From positions 70,823,649 through 70,887,648 of the forward strand of contig NC_092039.1 in NCBI RefSeq assembly GCF_003086295.3: a stretch of DNA of 64,000 bases. The letters are read 5' to 3'. The DNA is from Arachis hypogaea (Eukaryota > Streptophyta > Magnoliopsida > Fabales > Fabaceae). Shown here one piece after another: positions 20,068 through 30,588 of this stretch. Position 1 is the first letter of the stretch; each line of letters begins with the position of its first letter. The position numbers and the translations under genes were made by a program. The notes beneath the pieces were generated by a model. It had not been told where the DNA came from, searched no databases, and saw only the letters and a program-made list of their open reading frames with translations.

Positions 20068-22122
20068 TGATGTGTGGAAAGCGATCCAACACAAAACTCA
20101 CCGGCAAGTGTACCGGGTCGCATCAAGTAATAATAACTCACATGAGTGAGGTCGATCCCACATGGATTGAAGGATTGAGCAATTTTAGTTTAGTGGTTGA
20201 TTTAGTCAAGCGAATCAAGTTTTGGTTGAGTGGGTTGTATTTAACAGAAGATAAATTGCTTGAAATGTAAATGGAGAAGGGAAATTGCAGTTAATTAAAG
20301 AACAGGAAAGTAAAATAGACTGAATCTTAAAGAACAAGAAATTAAATGACTGAAACTTAAAATACAAGAAATGTAAATTGCAGTAACTTAAATGGCAAGG
20401 AATGTAAATTGCTTGAATGTAAAAGGGATTTGAGGACTGGGATTGCAGAATCTAAACGAAGAGAAAGTAAATTGCAACAATTAATAAAGCAGAAATTGAA
20501 TTGGAAGCAATGAAGACTCAAACAGAAATTGAAATTAAAGTGCAGCAAGGTTCACAGAAGAACCAAAAGTAAATTGGGATCTCAGGGTTCAAGAGACTAG
20601 GTAGCAGAGCCTAGATCTCAATTACCTTCCTAGATCCAAGTTCTCAAAGCAATTGACAAGAAATTGAAGAAGAAACAGTAAAGAGAATGTGAATGGATTC
20701 AATTGTGCAGAAAAGAAATTAAAGAGACTTTGAATGGAGATTGAGACAGAATTTCCTCAATTCTTCACACCCAAAACTCAAAACAAGGAAATTAAAAAGA
20801 CCCAAGCAAGAATGAGGAAGAAGAGATAACAATTCCCCTCCCCAATTCTCTGAAATCTCAGTGAAGACACCAAGAGAAGTTCCAAAGTGCAAAAGTAAAA
20901 TTCAAAGCTCAAAAGAAAGTGCAAAATTCAAAAGCTAAGCCAAAGGTCCTAATTACATCAAACTAGCTCCTATTTATACACTTTCTATTCTTGGATTTTG
21001 GGATTTGGATGGGCTTTTTATTTGGTGAAGAAATGAATTAAAATGGATTTTGAATTAAATTTTCGGCCCAAAAAATAGCTTCCAGGAGGCTGCCCTGCCC
21101 TTGTGGAGGGCAGGGTAGGATTTGGTGCGTGTTGGTGCTTGCTTGGTGCGGCTTGGTGCGGCTTGGTGCAGCCTGGTGCACAGAACGCTGCCCTGCCCGC
21201 GCGGAGGGCAGGGCAGGAAAAATTGGTGCGCCAGAAATGTGCCACGGTGCGTGCTTGGTGCTGCCAGATTCAAGCTGTGATGCGCGCTGCTGCTGCCAGG
21301 ATCGTGCCTTGGTGCGCAGAATGCTGCCCTGCCCTCGCGGAGGGCAGGGCAGAAAAACATGGTGCTGCCAGGATCGTGTGTGGTGCGCGCTGGTGCTGCC
21401 AGGGTAGTGATTTGGTGCGCCAGAGTTGTGCACCAACAAAATGAAGTCCCGCGTTCGAATCCGGGCAGAAACACACGCTCAGTCATTTTCCTTGGTTTCT
21501 TGGCACGGTAATGGGACTTAGTTGTTTGCTTCTTCATGGTCCCGTGTTCAACTCTTGTGGCAAGCATTTGGAGACATTTTCCTTTGATTTTCTTCCTTGG
21601 TGAGCCCGATACTGCCCTTGTGGAGGGCAGGGCAACATTTTATTCCTCTTGATTCCAAGGCACCAATTTGTGCTCTGCCCTTGTAGTGGGCAGGGCAGAG
21701 TTGCCTTCTTTGCTTGGTTCCCTTATGTTGCCCTCCTAGAGGGCAGTGTGCCCTTGTGGAGGGCAATGCTTGCCTCCCCCATTGTATGCGGCACACTTTT
21801 CCTTCCTTTGACCACGCTTCCTTCTCCTTGGGTCACGCTTTCTTAGGCCACGCTTTTCTCTTTTATTCTTTTCTTCACCTAAAATAAACCAAAACAACCA
21901 CTCCAAGTATCACTAAATTCATAAGGCTTATACATCAATTAAAATTCAATTAAAATTAGCTTAAACCTCATGAGTTAACATCAATTTCATGGTGGTTGCT
22001 TGATTTAAAGAAGTTGTGCATTTTCACTCCAAATCACTTACTTAAGAAGTAAGAAAGTGTATAAAGACTAATAAAACAAGTGAAATTAGCTTGAAAAATG
22101 GGTATATGATGACTTGTCATCA
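20068..22122 (-). repeat. 3' LTR of element A
   Basis: In element sense it runs from 22122 (TGATGACAAGTCATC) to 20068 (...CACATCA). TATA box 20971-20978 (minus TATAAATA). U5 hairpins: CTCAC/GTGAG at 20137-20150 and CCGG-TACACTTG-CCGG at 20101-20116. The palindrome array lies at 21090-21770. Confidence 0.92.
21090..21770 (-). repeat. U3 palindrome array, A 3' LTR
   Basis: Units of CTGCCCTGCCCT / AGGGCAGGGCAG type at about 21090-21118, 21189-21217 and 21323-21351, plus degenerate GCCCTTGTGGAGGGC units at 21610-21770. It has one full unit fewer than the sister LTR (26515-27245). GGTGCGCCAGA-type short repeats fill the gaps. A tRNA T-arm-like sequence lies at 21446-21466. Confidence 0.85.
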
Positions 22123-22158
22123 CAACACCAAACTTAAATCTTGCTTGTCCCCAAGCAA
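22123..22158 (-). other. Candidate PPT and tetraloop hairpin of element A
   Basis: In element sense: TTGCTTG-GGGA-CAAGCAA (22158-22141), then TTTAAGTTTGGTGTTG against the LTR edge. Confidence 0.62.
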
Positions 22159-23654
22159 GCATCAAAACTAAGAGTAAATGACATGAATAAGAAAAGAACA
22201 CATATCCTTATTAGGCATATAGCAGAACTTGATTTATGGAGTCTTTATGCAGACAATGATAACTCAATTATTGTTGCTGTTACATAATATACATCTTTCC
22301 TCAAAGGCTTGCTAAACTTGCTGTTGGAAGACTCACTTTTTAATTACTCCCTTGCTAACTTTTCTTGGCTTATAATGCTTAACAAGCTTATTATTCTTTT
22401 GGAGGTTTGGTGTCAAATGTTGCAGTGTTAGCCTTTGGCTTTATTTTCTTTTTCTTTTACTCAACATCTTTCCACGACAGACACATGGCTCACTAATTCT
22501 TCCTAGGATCATTGATGCCCAGCATCTCTTTGGATAACTAAATGTTCTGTATCTAAGTTGCTCTTTATTGTGGACTTTCAATTGGCCATCCCAAATCAGT
22601 TGATCTAAGTGACCGGGTTTTAAAATACCCCTTAGAATTTACTCATCCAAGCATATCTTAGTACAAGAACACCACAGGCATATGTCCTAGGGTCCAAGCT
22701 ATTGGTGTCCAACCTTTATTCTTTGTTTTTCTTGCCATTTTGGCTTTTTCTTCTTCCTTTTCTTTCTGTTTTTGTTACCAAGGGCTTTTTCATTATTGAT
22801 AAGAGTCTTTGTAACAGCAAGCTAACTCACACTTGAATGAGAATGATATTACGCAACAATTATTTCATGAGTTATGCATTTAATCAAACACATATACCAC
22901 CACTAACTTCCATTCTTACTTATGCAACATTGGATATTTCACTTTTCAATTCAAACAAATCTCTTTTATTGAAGCATACGGGAAACAAAACAAATTTCAA
23001 GCTAAGTGGTGGATAACAAGCATTATGCAGATTTAGCATTTTTAACAAACAATTTCACTTGCAACTAGATAAACACTTTAGCAAGACATACAATGGTTTC
23101 CAGATTCAAAACATTTCACAGCAGCAAGGATCAAGTTTAGATACAACCTTTGAGGTTGCAGCCCTTTGATTCTTCCTTCTGTTGTGTTCTCTTTGAGTTA
23201 AGATGCATAATGTCTTCAATTGTTGCCTCATGTCCTGCATAATTCTCAAAGTTGCTTGCTTCTCAAGCCCTTAATTATATGGTTAGTATGCACAAACTGA
23301 GTGTGGTTCCTGGATTGATTTTGGTGTGGGAACACCAAACTTAATTGTTTGCCACTGCCTCTTATGCAACCATTTTAACCATATGTGAAACTTTGTGTCC
23401 TTGCTAAAGGTTAATGAAATTAAAACTAGAAAGCAATTAAACAGTTGAATAATGTGTTTGGTTGCTTGGAGCTAGCATCATGCAAGAGGTGAGAATGTGT
23501 TTTTTTAAATGATATTTTTGGTGGAACACCAAACTTAGAATCTTTCATTCTCCCTTAAATTGTTTTGGTGTGCAACACCAAACTTAGCTCCTTGCAATCC
23601 AGACCAATTATTCAACATTTTTATTGAAAAAGCTATGAAAGAAAACTACCTCCG
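22159..23654 (-). other. 3' untranslated region of element A
   Basis: No supported ORF in 1.5 kb. At least three further copies of the PPT-like TAAGTTTGGTGTT (minus) lie near 23332, 23525 and 23572. No ORF2 is present, unlike C, D and J. Confidence 0.6.
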
Positions 23655-23702
23655 GTTGGGTTGCCTCCCAACAAGCGCTCTTTTATTGTCACTAGCTTGA
23701 CA
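23655..23702 (-). promoter_or_regulatory. Conserved twin hairpin (element A copy)
   Basis: Hairpin 1 TGTCA-AGCTAG-TGACA (23702-23687), hairpin 2 stem GTTGGG / CCCAAC with loop AGGCAA (23672-23655), in element sense. It begins 17 nt after the stop codon of the tail ORF. Confidence 0.7.
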
Positions 23703-23719
23703 TCTTCTATTTTTGCTGA

Positions 23720-24019
23720 TCATGGAGGTTGAAGATCACAGTGCCTTAGCTTGTCTTTCTTCACTGTGAACTTCCTTCCGGTTTCCTCTTTGATGACCTC
23801 TATAAATTCTTGTGGAAGGATCTTAGTCACAATGTAGTGATCAGACAACTGTGGGGATACCTTCATGGTTTGAATATTGATCATCACTCGATCCCCTAGT
23901 GAAAACTTTCCAATGAGGATTTTCTGCTTTTTTTTTAGTTCTATCCTCTGTCTCTCCTTGAAAGAATTCCTTGTTGTGTTTTTCTTGGCTGGTACTTCCA
24001 TTGCCCAGTATTTTCTCAT
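23720..24019 (-). pseudogene. Integrase-C-terminal-like tail of element A, out of frame with gag
   Basis: About 99 codons: a basic Lys-rich stretch (KKNTTRNSFKERQRIELKKK), then a module with FSLGDRV, YIVTKIL and FIEVI followed by FTVKKDKLRH. This lines up with the C-terminal tail of G and, more distantly, with the GPF/Y-type end of the D integrase (PGQKV, YVITSV, YVEL, then KHY). It overlaps the gag ORF by about 180 nt in a +1-shifted frame. A frameshift therefore separates it from gag, or once did not. It may be a relic of pol or a functional fusion domain. Confidence 0.6.
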
Positions 24020-25301
24020 TGTCCTCTATGATCCTTTTCCATCCTTCCTTTTTTGTAGCATCTTCGTTGTTGGTTGGTTTGTCTTCAATGGTTTTGAGGA
24101 AAGTACTTGGTTTCTTCTCACCCATTTCTGCAAAGTACTTCACCAGTTGAGCTATCTGCTCCTCAATTCCTTTGATTAACATTGTTTGGTTCCTTGTTGT
24201 TTCCTCTTGGTATTTCATCATTCTCTCTATTAGGATCTCCAAATATGTGATTCTCTGAGAGTCTTGTGAAATTGGTTGGTTATGAGGTGTTAAAGGTTGG
24301 AAGAGCGGGTGTGATGGTGGCATGTAATGGTTGTTATTGCTGTAATGGTGTTTTTGTTGGTTTGTGAAGTTGGGGTTGTTATAATTGAAATCCCTTGGTT
24401 TGTGATTTTGGTACTCGTTCCTTCTCCAGTTGAGATGAGTCTGGGAGTGTCTGTGTTGTGAGTATTGGCTTTGAGTGGTATTAGTGGGTGGGGGATGTTG
24501 ATTGTTTGTGGTCATGGAGTTGCCCTGGTGGAAACGTCCTTGTTCTTGATGTTGAGACTCCCTCATTCTCAGATAAGAATGAGGTCTCCATGGTGGAAAT
24601 TTGGCATTCACTGCAGCAGACAGCTCCATATTTTGCTGTGGTTGATGGTGCATTTGTCTGTTTAGGTCCTTGAACGCATTCACCCCTTCAATATTCATCA
24701 CTTCTTTTTCTGAGATTGCATTCTGTGGTTCCTCAAATGAATGTTGGTTGTTGATTCCTTTGTCATTGAAGTTTGCATTTCCTTGGGTAGTTGTTATTGC
24801 TTTGAGTAGACCATCTGAGAAGTAGTCCACTGCTCTTCTTGTTTCTGGGGTCAATCCTTCATAGAAAGCTCGGAAGCCCACTTTATCAGTTGCTTTCTTG
24901 TATCTTTCCCAGGCTTTGAAAAGTTCTTCCTCCCCTTGTGTGAATAGATGTTCCTTCTCTTTCAACTGGATGATCTGTCTGCATGAGGTGAATTTGGCCA
25001 GAAATTTGGTGACCAAATCATCCCAACTAGTGATACTTCCTTGGAGAAAAGTTTCAAACCATTGTGCCGCTTCACCCTTTAATGAGAAAGGGAATAACAG
25101 GATCTTGTAAGTGTCATGATCTAGACCATCGGTTTTGACCGCATTACAAGTTCTCAGAAAAGTAGATATGTGCTGTTGAGGATCTTCCAATGGATTTCCG
25201 TCATAAGAACAATTGTTCTTGATGAGTGTAATAAGTGGTGGCTTCATGTCATGATATCCTTGGTCTGTAGCAACTCGTACGCAAACAATCAAAATGACCA
25301 A
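23841..25301 (-). CDS. gag of element A (Athila-like capsid protein)
   Basis: An open frame of 486 codons. The gag domain occupies roughly residues 15-165: KPPLITLIKNNCSYDG at the start, then a KILLFPFSLKGEAAQWF block and a FYEGLTPETRRAVDYFS block. The middle is rich in Gln, His and Asn. The C-terminal third is charged, with a QDSQRITYLEILIERMMKY coiled-coil-like segment. The first residues (MVILIVCVRVATDQGYHD) do not match the charged N-termini of G and I, so the true start is lost or the N-terminus is recombined. No protease follows. Gag would assemble particles in the cytoplasm. It lies about 170 nt downstream of the PBS. Confidence 0.8.
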   Translation of the reverse strand: MVILIVCVRVATDQGYHDMKPPLITLIKNNCSYDGNPLEDPQQHISTFLRTCNAVKTDGLDHDTYKILLFPFSLKGEAAQWFETFLQGSITSWDDLVTKFLAKFTSCRQIIQLKEKEHLFTQGEEELFKAWERYKKATDKVGFRAFYEGLTPETRRAVDYFSDGLLKAITTTQGNANFNDKGINNQHSFEEPQNAISEKEVMNIEGVNAFKDLNRQMHHQPQQNMELSAAVNAKFPPWRPHSYLRMRESQHQEQGRFHQGNSMTTNNQHPPPTNTTQSQYSQHRHSQTHLNWRRNEYQNHKPRDFNYNNPNFTNQQKHHYSNNNHYMPPSHPLFQPLTPHNQPISQDSQRITYLEILIERMMKYQEETTRNQTMLIKGIEEQIAQLVKYFAEMGEKKPSTFLKTIEDKPTNNEDATKKEGWKRIIEDNEKILGNGSTSQEKHNKEFFQGETEDRTKKKAENPHWKVFTRGSSDDQYSNHEGIPTVV

Positions 25302-25469
25302 ACAACAGCACGCTTGAAAATTGAGTGCAGTTAATTGAGATAACTTGTTAGCGAGTTAATAGAGGCAATTTCTCAAACAGTTAGTATGTTAGTCAAAATT
25401 AAAATAACAGAAAAGAAAAAGTGCTTGATCTAGACCTCCACTTCACTTAATCATTGTAAATCTATTTCA

Positions 25470-25488
25470 ATCCCCGGCAACGGTGCCA
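25470..25488 (-). other. Primer-binding site of element A (tRNA-Asp type)
   Basis: The minus strand reads TGGCACCGTTGCCGGGGAT, with one mismatch to the tRNA-Asp complement (TGGCGCC...), a likely G-to-A change. It lies 6 nt from the LTR edge at 25495. Confidence 0.87.
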
Positions 25489-25494
25489 AAAACT

Positions 25495-27605
25495 TGACGT
25501 GTGGAAAGCGATCCAACACAAAACTCACCGACAAGTGTACCGGGTCGCATCAAGTAATAATAACTCACATGAGTGAGGTCGATCCCACAGGGATTGAAGG
25601 ATTGAGCAATTTTAGTTTAGTGGTTGATTTAGTCAAGCGAATCAGGTTTTGGTTGAGTGGGTTCTATTTAACAGAAGATAAATTGCTTGAAATGTAAATG
25701 GAGAAGGGAAATTGCAGTTAATTAAAGAACAGGAAAGTAAAATAGACTGAATCTTAAAGAACAAGAAATTAAATGACTGAAACTTAAAATACAAGAAATG
25801 TAAATTGCAGTAACTTAAATGGCAAGGAATGTAAATTGCTTGAATGTAAAAGGGATTTGAGGACTGGGATTGCAGAATCTAAACGAAGAGAAAGTAAATT
25901 GCAACAATTAATAAAGCAGAAATTGAATTGGAAGCAATGAAGACTCAAACAGAAATTGAAATTAAAGTGCAGCAAGGTTCACAGAAGAACCAAAAGTAAA
26001 TTGGGATCTCAGGGTTCAAGAGACTAGGTAGCAGAGCCTAGATCTCAATTACCTTCCTAGATCCAAGTTCTCAAAGCAATTGACAAGAAATTGAAGAAGA
26101 AACAGTAAAGAGAATGTGAATGGATTCAATTGTGCAGAAAAGAAATTAAAGAGACTTTGAATGGAGATTGAGACAGAATTTCCTCAATTCTTCACACCCA
26201 AAACTCAAAACAAGGAAATTAAAAAGACCCAAGCAAGAATGAGGAAGAAGAGAGATCAATTCCCCTCCCCAATTCTCTGAAATCTCAGTGAAGACACCAA
26301 GAGAAGTTCCAAAGTGCAAAAGTAAAATTCAAAGCTCAAAAGAAAGTGCAAAATTCAAAAGCTAAGCCAAAGGTCCTAATTACATCAAACTAGCTCCTAT
26401 TTATACACTTTCTATTCTTGGATTTTGGGATTTGGATGGGCTTTTGATTTGGTGAAGAAATGAATTAAAATGGATTTTGAATTAAATTTTCGGCCCAAAA
26501 AATAGCTTCCAGGAGGCTGCCCTGCCCTTGCAGGGCAGGATTTGGTGCGTGTTGGTGCTTGCTTGGTGCGGCTTGGTGCGGCTTGGTGCAGCCTGGTGCG
26601 CAGAACGCTGCCCTGCACGCGCGGAGGGCAGGGCAGGAAAAATTGGTGCGCCAGAAATGTGCCACGGTGCGTGCTTGGTGCTGCCAGATTCAAGCTGTGA
26701 TGCGTGCTGGTGCTGCCAGGATCGTGCCTTGGTGCGCAGAATGCTGCCCTGCCCTCGCGGAGGGCAGGGCAGAAAAACATGGTGCTGCCAGGATCGTGTG
26801 TGGTGCGCGCTGGTGCTGCCAGGGTAGTGATTTGGTGCGCCAGACTCACTTCTTGGTGCGCCAGAGTTGTGCACCAACAAAATGCTGCCCTGCCCTCGCG
26901 GAGGGCAGGGCAGTGTTTCCAAAATGAAGTCCCGCGTTCGAATCCGGGCAGAAACACACGCTCAGTCATTTTCCTTGGTTTCTTGGCACGGTAATGGGAC
27001 TTAGTTGTTTGCTTCTTTATGGTCCGGTGTTCAACTCTTGTGGCAAGCTTTTGGAGACATTTTCCTTTGATTTTCTTCCTTGGTGAGCCCGATACTGCCC
27101 TTGTGGAGGGCAGGGCAACATTTTATTCCTCTTGATTCCAAGGCACCAATTTGTGCTCTGCCCTTGTAGTGGGCAGGGCAGAGTTGCCTTCTTTGCTTGG
27201 TTCCCTTATGTTGCCCTCCTAGAGGGCAGTGTGCCCTTGTGGAGGGCAATGCTTGCCTCCCCCATTGTATGCGGCACACTTTTCCTTCCTTTGACCACGC
27301 TTCCTTCTCCTTGGGTCACGCTTTCTTAGGCCACGCTTTTCTCTTTTATTCTTTTCTTCACCTAAAATAAACCAAAACAACCACTCCAAGTATCACTAAA
27401 TTCATAAGGCTTATACATCAATTAAAATTCAATTAAAATTAGCTTAAACCTCATGAGTTAACATCAATTTCATGGTGGTTGCTTGATTTAAAGAAGTTGT
27501 GCATTTTCACTCCAAATCACTTACTTAAGAAGCAAGAAAGTGTATAAAGACTAATAAAACAAGTGAAATTAGCTTGAAAAATGGGTATATGATGACTTGC
27601 CATCA
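25495..27605 (-). repeat. 5' LTR of element A
   Basis: In element sense it starts at 27605. TATA box 26398-26405 (minus). The palindrome array is at 26515-27245, with a full extra unit at 26885-26913 not present in the 3' LTR. The U5 hairpin pairs CCGG with TCGG around TACACTTG. Outside the array the two LTRs differ only at scattered positions. Confidence 0.92.
26515..27245 (-). repeat. U3 palindrome array, A 5' LTR
   Basis: The same unit type as 21090-21770, but the first unit is shortened (CTGCCCTGCCCTTGCAGGGC) and an extra unit plus a 21-bp insertion is present at about 26844-26920. Confidence 0.85.
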
Positions 27606-27610
27606 GGGAG

Positions 27611-28421
27611 GAGTGTCAGGGTTATATTCTGTTGACTACTAATGCGTTGGGTGTTGCCCAGAACTTAGATCAGATTTCGGTGGTTAGAGATTTTCCAGAA
27701 GTGTTCTCGGAAGATATCCCTGAATTCCCACCTCAAAGGGAAATCGAATTTGCAATTGAATTGGTGCCAGGAGCCAGACCAGTGTTAATTGTACCGTATA
27801 GAATGGCTCTGATAGAGCTGGCAGAATTAAAGACTCGGTTGGAAGAGCTTCTGAATAAGAGGTTCATTCGACCGAGTGTATCACCTTGGGGATTACCAGT
27901 TTTATTGGTAAATAAGAAAGATTGAGGAATGCGTTTGTGTGTGGATTACCGACAGTTAAACAAAGTGACAGTGAAAAACAAGTACCCACTGCCAAGGATA
28001 GATGACTTGATGGATCAACTGTAAGGATCTGGAGTGTTTTCCAAGATTGATTTGAGATCCGGTTACCATCAGATAGGGGTGAAGGAGGATGATATCCCTA
28101 AGACGGCGTTTAGGTCACGCTATGGACACTACGAGTTTGCGGTAATGTCCTTTAGATTAACGAATGCACCTGCTATTTTCATGGATTATATGAACAGAGT
28201 GTTTCGTCCCTTTTTAGACAAATTCGTGGTGGTTTTCATAGATGACATCTTAGTTTACTCTAAGACGGCAAAGGAGCATGAGGAACATTTGAGGATTGTG
28301 CTGTAAATCTTAAAGGAATGGAAATTGTATGCTAAGTTGTCGGAGTGTGAGTTCTGGAAGGAGGAAGTGAAGTTCTTAAGTCACGTGGTGAGTAAGGAGG
28401 AATATCCATAGTTCCTTCTCA
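27611..28421 (+). pseudogene. Reverse transcriptase of element B (broken)
   Basis: RNA/DNA-dependent polymerase domain, with the protease-RT linker first (FPEVFSEDIPEFPP). Motifs in order: [40 protein letters not shown] and the catalytic [10 protein letters not shown], where F replaces the usual Y. Reading is interrupted by TGA at 27923-27925 and TAA at 28021-28023 and near 28304. A frameshift near 28410 separates it from RNase H. In-frame with the PR piece at 20067 once A and one TSD copy are disregarded. Confidence 0.85.
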
Positions 28422-28422
28422 G

Positions 28423-29015
28423 GTGGAAACGGTGACGAAAATCAGAAGCACTTTGGGTTTAGTCGGACATTACCAGAGATTCATTGAAGGATTTTCCCGG
28501 ATTGCACTACCGATGACTAAGTTGACAAAAAGAGAAGTGCCATTCGTGTGGATGTCGGAGTCCAAAGAGAGTTTTCAGACTTTGAAGCAGAAGTTAACTT
28601 CAGCAACTGTTTTAATTTTACCGAAACCGCATGAACCATTTGAAGTATATTGTGATGCTTCTTCGAAAGGTTTGGGTTGCTTGTTGATGCAACACCGGAA
28701 CGTGGTGGCTTATGCATCGCGTCAATTGAGACTGTATGAGGTGAACTACCCAACTCATGACTTGGAATTAGCGGCGATTGTGTTTGCACTGAAGGTTTGG
28801 AGACACCACTTGTATAGAGTTAGGTTTAGCGTCTTTTCTGATCATAAGAGTCTCAAGTACATCTTTGATAAGAAAGAGTTAAATATGCACCAGAGAAGGT
28901 AGATGGAGTTGATTAAAGATTATGATTTTCAGTTGAGTTATCACCCTAGAAAGGCGAACGTGGTAGCAGATGCTTTGAGTCGGATGTCCTTGACAATAGC
29001 TTGGATGAGGATTAA
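28423..29015 (+). pseudogene. RNase H region of element B (broken)
   Basis: It degrades RNA in RNA-DNA hybrids during reverse transcription. It begins in the RT thumb/connection ([17 protein letters not shown]) and continues into RNase H with catalytic-type positions in [12 protein letters not shown], the [13 protein letters not shown] helix and the [12 protein letters not shown] motif. The end motif ADALSRM is at about 28966-28986. A stop at 28900-28902 (TAG after MHQRR) and another near 29017 interrupt it. Confidence 0.83.
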
Positions 29016-29199
29016 GTAAGAGGAGCTAGTAGATAAGTTTGTGAATCTTAAGCTAGATATTGGTGAAGTGGTCGGAAGGGCTTGTTTGAACCAGTTATAG
29101 ATCTCAAGCACGTTTAAATCAGAAATACAAAGGGCTCAGCAAGATGAGCAAAACCATCACCAATTGTTTCAACCAGTTGGTGATAAGAGGCATGAAGAA

Positions 29200-30588
29200 T
29201 TCACTAAGGATGATGAGGGGTTATGGAGGTACAAGGGAAGGATTTGTATGCCGGATGTTGGGAGTTTAAGGTAGGACTTATTGTTGGAAGCTCATTACAA
29301 CGGGTTTTCTATTCATCCCGGGAGTATGAAGTTGTATTATGACTTGAAGAAGATGTTCTGGTGGCCTAGGATAAAGGGTGATGTAGCAATAGTGGTATCC
29401 AAGTGTTTAACTTGCCAGAAGGTGAAGATAGAGCATCAGAAATCGTCAGGAATGCTACAACCAGTTGAGATTCCTCAGTGGAAGTGGGAAGGAATTACAA
29501 TGGATTTTGTGATAGGTTTACCGAAGACTAGGTCGGGATTTGATGCGATTTGGGTGATCATGGATCACTTAACCAAATTCGCTCACTTTCTGCCTATCCG
29601 AGTAAACTGTTCTATGAAGGAGTTGGCGAGATTGTACATTAAGGAGATAGTAAGGTTGCATGGTGTGCCGTCGAGCGTATTATTGGACCGTGATCCCCGA
29701 TTCACTATAAGGTTTTGGGGAGCTTTTCAAAGGGCTTTCAGTTTGAAGCTATGTCTCAGTACTGCATATCATCCGCAAACTGATAGACAGTCGGAGAGGA
29801 CTATTCAGACGTTGGAAGATATGATGAGAGCATGTGTTTTGGATCAACTTGGAAGTTTGGATCGTTACATGCCATTGGTGGAGTTTGCGTACAACAATAG
29901 CTTTTATGCGAGCATTGGGATGACTTTGTATGAAGCATTGTATGGACGGAAGTGCCAGTCTCGACTCTGTTGGTATGAATCAGGTGGAGCAAGTGCTTTG
30001 GGTCCATATTTGATAGCAGAGACTACTGAGAACCCTAAGAAGATTCGTGCAAGGATTCTAACTGCCCTAAGTCGACAGAAGAGTTATGCAAATCAGAGAT
30101 GGAAACCGTTAGAGTTTGAAGTGGGAGATCACGTATTCCTTAGGGTTACACCGACAATTGGGATTGGAAAAGCAATCAAGACCAAGAAGTTGAACCCAAG
30201 ATATATAGGACCATTTGAGATTTTGAAGAGATTCGGGCCGGTGGCGTATCAAGTAGCTTTACCACCTCATCTATCTAACTTACATGACATATTCCATGTG
30301 TCACAACTTTGTAAGTACACACCGGATGCTTCTCATGTGTTGGAGCCAGAGTCAGTTAAGTTGAAGGAGAATTTAACTTTCCAAGTAACGCCAGTGAGGA
30401 TCGATGACACTAGTGTGAAGAAGCTGCGAGGAAAGGATGTTTCATTGGTTAAATTTGCTTCGGAATGAGCAGGAGTAGAAGAGCACACTTGGGAATTGGA
30501 GTCCGAGATGCGAAAGGATTATCCCGAGCTATTCTCAGGTAATTCAAATTTTGAGGGTGAAATTTCTTATTTGGTGGGGAGAATGTAA
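29200..30588 (+). pseudogene. Integrase and chromodomain of element B (nearly open)
   Basis: Joins element cDNA to host DNA. A zinc-binding HHCC segment (AHYNGFSIHPG ... CLTCQK) is followed by the catalytic core with D in ITMDFVIGLP, D in LLDRDPRF and E in SERTIQTLED, spaced as in other Ty3/gypsy integrases. The position before SERT is Arg where Gly is usual. The GPF/Y module is YIGPFEILKR. A DIFHVSQLCKY segment leads into a chromodomain, interrupted by TGA at 30466-30468, and ends with HTWELESEMRKDYPELF. The chromodomain is thought to guide integration to marked chromatin. The run 29281-30468 is open for 395 codons. Confidence 0.88.
30573..30583 (+). other. Polypurine tract of element B
   Basis: GGTGGGGAGAA directly before the 3' LTR start TGTAAGAAACGC at 30584. 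Primer site for plus-strand DNA. Confidence 0.8.

Larger units (their letters stand above)
20068..27605 (-). mobile_element. Element A: non-autonomous Athila-like element (gag only), TSD GGGAG
   Basis: A 7538-bp complete insertion, TGATG...CATCA, flanked by GGGAG at 20063-20067 and 27606-27610. Two LTRs (2055 and 2111 bp) enclose about 3.4 kb with tRNA-Asp PBS, gag, an integrase-C-terminal-like tail, twin hairpin, PPT-like motifs and tetraloop hairpin. No protease, RT, RNase H or integrase core is seen. Such gag-only elements need enzymes from another element. Confidence 0.92.

Noticed and set aside
20137..20170. tRNA-like sequence (GGTCGATCCCAC) in U5 of the A, G, I and J LTRs
   Set aside because: Only a partial B-box-like match, in a conserved U5 hairpin region; no acceptor, D-arm or anticodon arm around it.
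23928..23936. A9 run as a programmed slippery site joining gag and tail in element A
   Set aside because: Both frames stay open well before the run, so the shift could be anywhere in 23841-24019. The tail-frame residues before the run resemble the G linker, suggesting the break lies further upstream.
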